From NCBI GenBank assembly GCA_035771175.1, contig CM069606.1:29097816-29161815 (forward strand): 64,000 bases of DNA, in the 5' to 3' direction. The notes beneath the pieces were generated by a model. The model worked only from the letters and a program-made list of their open reading frames with translations, searched no databases and had not been told where the DNA came from. The position numbers and the translations under genes were made by a program. The first letter of the stretch is position 1; every line of letters begins with the position of its first letter. This document shows, piece after piece, positions 58,944 to 64,000 of this stretch. The DNA is from Paratinospora sagittata. Taxonomy: Eukaryota; Streptophyta; Magnoliopsida; Ranunculales; Menispermaceae.

Positions 58944-60516
58944 TCATTCATGATTTTCCTTCCTACTACCGCTCCTCTTAGACCTCCTGCTAGGTACAGA
59001 AAGACTACTAGAAGAAGGTTGAGAAGTTGCTCGCTGTTCTTCGACGTTTTGCATATATGTTAACAAAGCATTTTGAGTCACCTCCATCCGAGAAATACTA
59101 GATATAATCACATTTAACTGGTCGAATGGGTTAGTCGATTGTCCCATCGATGGTTGATAGGTCGATTGTCCCATAGGTGGAGGGTAGGCCGTAGGCATTG
59201 GTGGAAAATATTGGCCGTATGGTTGACTCAAAGGTGGAGGGTAGTTGTTGTGATTGTATGGGGATTCCCTAACTGGCCCTTGGACATTTGGATATGCTTG
59301 AGTCGAAAAGTCTTAAAACAATAGACTCAATGGGATATCCTGTCTTTCGAAATTTGGTGCCGCACAATTCTGTTGCTGTTGGTTCACAGGAACTTGTGAA
59401 ACTGGCCGATACGGTACCTCAGGAGTTGGAAACCTTTGGTACGTAGTATTTCCTTGAGTTGGTATCTTCCAAGAAGGTGGATTTGCTGGAACTCTCTGTC
59501 CATCCTGATTTCATTGTGGTTGATTTAGGTTGCCAAAAAGATCATCCTTAGAGAATAAATGATCCGGTTGATCATTATTCGAGGTTGTGTTTACCGTAGG
59601 GTTCTGGTTTTGCTCACTATTTGATGCCTTCCTAACCGGAATCTTGCGCTGACTTCTTCGTTGACAACATCTATTTTTGTCTTTAATTTTTTCGCCATTT
59701 CCTCCTAAAATCAAGTCGAATACTTACTCGTCAGTTACCCCTCCACTTGTGACGAACGTCGTGAAGATAGAGGATGTTGTAACTGCATCAGTGATCTGCT
59801 TCGAAGACTCATCAAAAGTGTTGACGTTTGCCTCGTATAGCATCCTCATGATCAAGACTCCGTAGCCGAGGAGCTCCTTCCTTGAAGGGTTTTTAATCAC
59901 CCGCAACATTTGCTGGATAATTATGTGAGGTAGGGAGACCTTAATTTTCTTCAATATGCAATATAGCACAAGAAGTTGAGCCCTTGAATTAGCACCTCTA
60001 GTCACTTTTTTCCGAAAAGATGTTGCCGGATACGATCTTCCCAAGGTCGGCAAGAGGTGGTTTAAGGAGATTGTTTGGGAGGTGGGCATACGTCAATTGG
60101 GTGTACGACTTTTTGGCGAGGGAATTGAACAATTGTTCCTTAGACTCAACAATCTCTACAACTGTCTGGGGTTCGTGTGGATCAATGATTTTATCTTCAA
60201 TCGAGATCTCCATAAGTCGCGAAATAATTGTTTTCCTGGCCGTTGTCTCCAAGACTGAGCTGATCCCATCTTCTTGAAGTCCTATGCAATTCATGGCTTT
60301 GTAGAAAGACTTCACCAAGTTGAAGGAGACATAACCCTCAACTTCTATTAAGTTCAACCACCCTAGTGTTGCGAGTTTTTCGTGAATGATCGGACAGAGG
60401 CGGAGATCTCTATTGTATATATTCCTCATAGTCATAACCTCCTTGTCGAACAGTTTCGTAAGTCTGGTGGGAATTGGTTCCCAACTACTAGAAGTCGTTC
60501 CTTCACTTGAGGCCAT
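58944..60516 (-). pseudogene. Extra ORF upstream of gag in chromovirus G (Transposase_32-like)
   Basis: The start ATG is at 60516 (MASSEGTTSSSWEPIPTRLT). 60516-59998 is open (172 aa). After one frameshift near 60020-60050 a single frame runs to the stop at 58944 with three internal stops (59724, 59511 and near 59313), about 524 codons in all. The first half has LGWLNLIEVEGYVSFNLVKS then FY, and later RAQLLVLYCILKKIKVSLPH and LLGYGVLIMRML, resembling the plant putative transposon protein (Transposase_32-like) domain, as in the split ORF at 20990-42988. The C-terminus is Pro/Tyr/Gln-rich (YGQYFPPMPTAYPPPMGQST) followed by a short coiled coil and a basic tail (RRSKRSGSRKENHE). It lies between PBS and gag, in the same direction. 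Function unknown. Confidence 0.75.
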
Positions 60517-60663
60517 TGTCTTGCTGAAAGGAAAATAAACTTGTGATTACACAAAATATATTCCTAACATTTTTAAGATTTATGTCTTGTCTGTTTGACA
60601 ATATATTCTATTTTTCTTTTGATGTTTATGCCATCATTTTATCCAAATTTTCCATTAGCAACA

Positions 60664-60666
<3 letters not shown>

Positions 60667-60700
<34 letters not shown>
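60667..60700. repeat. (AT)n microsatellite
   Basis: An uninterrupted at dinucleotide run of about 34 bp, followed to 60900 by further atatat blocks (for example 60775-60784, 60863-60873, 60886-60900) in the leader of chromovirus G. Confidence 0.95.
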
Positions 60701-60702
<2 letters not shown>

Positions 60703-60956
60703 ATATATACATAGATATATAGAAATATCTATTTAATCATAACTATATATATAGTATTCATAAATCATAACTATATATATATATTTGAATCTGAACTACA
60801 TAAAAACTATATAGTTTTCTAGATATATATTTAATATAAATCTCAACTATATATAATTCATATATATATATATAGTTCTAAAGATATATATATATATCTA
60901 ATCAAGATTTTCTTCCCCTAATTTGGTGGACTTGGGCGGACCGTGGACCTTACTCT

Positions 60957-60970
60957 CTGATACCATTAAA
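60957..60970 (-). promoter_or_regulatory. Primer binding site of chromovirus G
   Basis: On the minus strand, after the LTR end ggggtgtgaca and a short spacer tttaa, comes tggtatcagagag, matching the initiator-Met tRNA complement. Confidence 0.9.
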
Positions 60971-62375
60971 TGTCACACCCCGCCCCGACACGCCTAAACC
61001 AGCAGAACACTCAAGGACGGGGTGCGAATGCATTATAATAATAACCGAGTGCGCGGAAACACGATTAAGTACAAGTCTGATTTTACTAATTTTAGAATAT
61101 ATTTGTACATGAAATAGTTAAGGGAACATTCCCCCAAAATTCCCAATGAATAATACAAAGGGTACAAAATGTGGGCGCAAAAAGTTGTACCCAGTCCATC
61201 CTAATCTCTTGTGAAAAATTGGATAACAACGGGGTGAGCTACACTCTCGGTGGGTAAAATAGTTCGTGAATGTAACAAATAATAAAACAAACTTCATAAT
61301 CAAATATCATAAATACACATCACAGCATCATAATCAATCCAACATGTATGTATGTATGACACCGTCTCGTATTGGTTCCATGATAGTACGTTGCCTGAGT
61401 TCACGTACAAATGTCCCTCCCCAAGAGTAGCTGGGTTCTCATTGTACATCCCTCCTGAGGAACGATGCCCTGGATTCATGTACAGATGTCCTTCCCCAGG
61501 AGTAGTCGGGTTTTCATTGTACTTCCCTCTCCAGAGATATATAATGAATAGTGAGCATTGCTTCTAACTATTCTATAAATCATAAACTACATACGTCCTT
61601 AGGTAGCGCTTATGTATAATGCCAATGCATGAACATGTCCGGTCTTTAACTAACATTAGACAGGATTTGGCAATGTCTGGTGATCCTTATCAGGGTCGGT
61701 ATCACCATGTGTAAGGTTAAGACATTCAGTATTACTTGTACAACCTGATAACTTTCAAATAAGACCAACCAGATCAGTCTCCAGTTTGAGAGGTGAGACA
61801 CGAGGTCTACTTAAGTACCAATCGTCTAGAACAACATGTTGCCTCCCGTTCACTATTTAAAGTTACTGAGGAAAAGACTGAGTCTGGTTGAGCCAGATTG
61901 ACCACTAATCCGGCATAGCAACAATGTAATAAATGAACTTCAAATATACAGGCATAAGTATGACAAGTATAAACATTATTTGCAATAATGTAGTGTAAAT
62001 GAATAGTAGACATAATGATAAATGAATGTAAACTTTATTAAAAGTTATAAGACACGCAAACCTATGTTCCATTCCCCACCTTCAGATAAAAACTCCTCTC
62101 TCAAACTGGTGCCTTCCCCCGAGCAAAATCGCGTTGCACCACGAAAAGAGTCTCAAAAGAGAAGACAAAAACTCAAGATGAGTGAGAGAGAGAAGAAAAA
62201 TCACAAGAAGAAGTGATTTTGGTGTGAGAAATGAGGGGGGTCCTTAAATAGGAAAAAAAGGTGCCCGAAGGTTCGGGCACGCGCCAGAAGGTTCGGGCGC
62301 GCTCTTGAAGGTTCGAGCATGCGCCCGAAGTTCAAATTTTTTTTTCTTTTTTTTCTGCAAACCTAGGGTATTACA
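60971..62375 (-). repeat. 5' LTR of chromovirus G
   Basis: 1405 bp. On the minus strand it runs from tgtaataccctaggtttgc (62375) to ggggcggggtgtgaca (60971). Relative to the 3' LTR it has an extra about 70-bp duplication (61393-61453 and 61454-61527, both with tcccc-aggagtag-cgggtt-tcattgtac phrases) and two extra 20-bp units at 62267-62326. Confidence 0.92.
62267..62326 (-). repeat. Three 20-bp GC-rich tandem units in the 5' LTR of G
   Basis: Units gaaggttcgggcacgcgcca, gaaggttcgggcgcgctctt and gaaggttcgagcatgcgccc. The partner LTR has only gcccgaagttc (49357-49367) here. Confidence 0.9.
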
Positions 62376-62817
62376 CCTTGAGTGTCCTAATAATTTATCA
62401 GCATCCTGACTCATCAAGTCTAAGAGGGCATTAGAGGCTTTGTAAAAATGGTTTTTGATTTCTCGATTAAAGTTCAATAAGACATGATATTTTCGGATTA
62501 AATCAAATATGCAAATGATTAAAAATCAAATCGATTAAAACATGCAATCATGTATATTGTTGAATCAAATGGCATAGAAGGTTCTACAACTTATCATAAT
62601 CTAATCATACTACCGAGCATTTTCAAAAGATCATGGTCTTCATGTAGATCTTTAATGCGTCCATCATCCATCATTGATTCTTTTGAAACCTTCAAGTAAG
62701 ATTAGATATGACATGTATGCAAAAATATCATAAACAGAATGTGGTTTGTAATCATTAAAATATCTTTCATATTAGGGACTAAATCTCGTGAGGGACATGA
62801 GGAAAATTAGTTCAATA

Positions 62818-63414
62818 ATTTCCCCCGATGATTCAAACACATTACTATAGGCTTTGTAGCAAGCTAATACAATGATGTGATTATGCATGAGATGCAGTAT
62901 TAATGATCCTTGTTCCATATGATATGAGCGTATTTTCAAGGAATGTACTGAAAACTCCACTATGACTCCCCCTTAGTGTTAATCTCCCCCTGAATATATG
63001 ATGCTTCAATGATATTACTTCTCCCCCTTTTGAAATATCAAAAAGAGTATAGTATAATGAAATATGTCTCCCCTTAGATAGAGGTAAGCATCACAGATCA
63101 GTCACAGACACTGAACATAATGTCACGTCGACTTGCAGTTAAGTACAACAGACTTCCAATCATACTTCTATAAAGTTTTGAATCAATTGATGTTCCTTTT
63201 TCATCCTTATCTAATTTGATTGCAGAGGTACAGGAAGTATCAATCGATTTCAAATTATGCATTTGAAACTTTTTAACCATTTCCTTAGCATACTTTGATT
63301 GGCTTATGAAGGTGCCTTTCAGCATTTGCTTAATTTGCCAGCCTAGAAAGTATGTAAGTTCTCCCACCATACTCATCTCAATTTCCTTCTGCATTAATTT
63401 TGAAAACTTATCAC
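62818..63414 (-). pseudogene. pol: PPT region and RT remnant of element H
   Basis: Next to the LTR lie several polypurine tracts on the minus strand (about 62818-62826, 62967-62974, 62983-62991, 63022-63035, 63069-63077). The only coding remnant is 63394-63098: [40 protein letters not shown] and [20 protein letters not shown], the C-terminal RT/connection part. In elements A and E about 530 bp of RNase H follow this point; here the RT remnant is joined directly (near 63100) to the sequence that follows RNase H, so RNase H is deleted. LTR I cuts the 5' side at 63415. Confidence 0.85.
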
Positions 63415-64000
63415 TGTTCGTCTACCCAAGAGGGGGGTGAATTGGGTGCGATGGTCAATTCTAAAATTATCTTCCAATAACTTAGTAATTTACATGAGTG
63501 TATTAGAATTGAATGTAAAATAGAACACAGACTAAATTGCAAACGTGTGACACATAGATTGATAGTGGTTCAGCCGCGCCTACGTCCACTACCTAACCTC
63601 CTCAGTTATGATTTTAACCTTATCATTAAGGGATTCTCTTATGGGTGAGAACCAAACCGTTACAGCTGCTCTTTTACAAGTTAAAGGCAAACCTATCCTT
63701 TTATGGGCTAAGGATGAACCGTTTCTCTTTTACAGGCAAGAGATAGCCTATCCTTTTATGGGATGAGGATGAACCTGTTCTCTTTTACTAGTTCAGAGAT
63801 AACCTTTCATGATTTCAATCTTGAAATCATTAAGTGAACTTCATTGACTTGTCCTGGTTGTTTCAGTCCAGAAACACACCAGCATTACAACACTAAGATG
63901 TTGGTTGGTTCTAACGTAGTAGAACACTTTACAATTAAGCTTAGTACATAGCATTACAAAGATATGAAATATGAAATAGGTAATGCTTGTAATGCTAAGT
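63415..64000 (-). repeat. LTR I, family C, running off the window
   Basis: The plus strand reads tgttcgtctacccaagaggg then gggtgaattgggtgcgatgg, the reverse of the family C LTR end at 32941-32983. R/U5 hairpins at about 63640-63800 include ATCCTT/AAGGAT pairs with tttatgggc loops (63697-63716). The left flank is atcac (63410-63414); the partner flank is outside. Confidence 0.8.

Larger units (their letters stand above)
48128..62375 (-). mobile_element. Tekay/Del-like chromovirus G, complete
   Basis: LTRs at 48128-49413 (3') and 60971-62375 (5') enclose, on the minus strand, a PBS, an extra ORF, gag, protease, RT, RNase H, integrase with chromodomain, and a PPT. Target duplication cctta (48123-48127) and ccttg (62376-62380) is 4/5, and the interrupted LTR of H reads across. 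Length is 14.2 kb including a 3.5-kb solo LTR insertion (M). All genes carry stops or shifts. The C-terminal chromodomain and the TGTAATACCC...GGGGTGTGACA LTR ends point to the Tekay clade. Confidence 0.92.
46515..63414 (-). mobile_element. Ty1/copia element H, partial
   Basis: The minus-strand 3' LTR begins at 46515 and ends at 62817, interrupted by element G. The PPT and a pol remnant follow to 63414, where LTR I interrupts. The remainder of H, including its 5' LTR, is beyond the window. Its sequence is close to elements A and E. Confidence 0.85.

Overview
This window is plant intergenic heterochromatin made almost entirely of LTR retrotransposons inserted into one another. I see no intact host gene, no rRNA or tRNA gene and no CRISPR array. 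The evidence for a flowering plant is: initiator-Met-type primer binding sites, Ty1/copia elements with about 2-kb LTRs (SIRE/Maximus-like), a Tekay/Del-like chromovirus, a Tat-like Ty3/gypsy element with a second RNase H and an antisense ORF, and an Athila-like element. Every element-encoded gene that I can read is broken by stops or frameshifts.

Layout. Positions 1-6354 hold the 3' part of a Tat-like gypsy element (+): pol remnant, GAGCTC-rich spacer, antisense ORF, polypurine tract and 3' LTR. Positions 6355-7289 are unassigned. From about 7290 to about 43500 lies one old Athila-like element on the minus strand, cut into pieces by later insertions: solo LTR B (8820-10803, -), complete copia element A (11867-20760, +, TSD aataa), solo LTR J (21181-23293, +), solo LTR B2 (23719-28797, +) which itself carries a solo chromovirus-type LTR L1 (25834-28305, -), and solo LTR D (29214-42910, -) which carries solo LTR C (30190-32983, +, TSD gattt) and complete copia element E (33124-42024, -). 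One gene of the host element, a 'putative plant transposon protein' (Transposase_32-like) ORF starting at 42988 and ending at 20990, is split by three of these insertions (J, B2 and D) and reads through their junctions when target duplications are removed.

To the right, a fragment K of another LTR family (about 43800-43976 plus 46187-46514) is interrupted by solo LTR F (43977-46181, TSD atgtc), which contains a 241-bp fold-back element. Copia element H (-) begins at 46515. Its 3' LTR is interrupted by a complete Tekay-like chromovirus G (48128-62375, -), whose leader holds an extra Transposase_32-like ORF upstream of gag and a solo LTR M ending in a near-perfect 187-bp inverted repeat. H resumes at 62376 and is cut at 63415 by LTR I (family C, -), which runs off the window.

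Most notable observation. The copia-type LTRs (A, B, B2, C, D, E, F, H, I, J) share a layered hairpin architecture. U3 carries arrays of short quasi-palindromes (AGGACGCT...AGCGCCCTC in one group, other palindromes in other families). The R/U5 part carries arrays of small hairpins with a constant loop core (CCCGTAA) but stems that change in a compensatory way from unit to unit and family to family. The last 40 bp carry a hairpin with constant loop TTCACCCCCCTC and covarying stems. Such covariation suggests selection at RNA (or cruciform DNA) level. I do not know of a described function for it.

All boundaries were read by eye from terminal TG/CA, PBS/PPT positions and target-site duplications. 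Divergence values were not computed.
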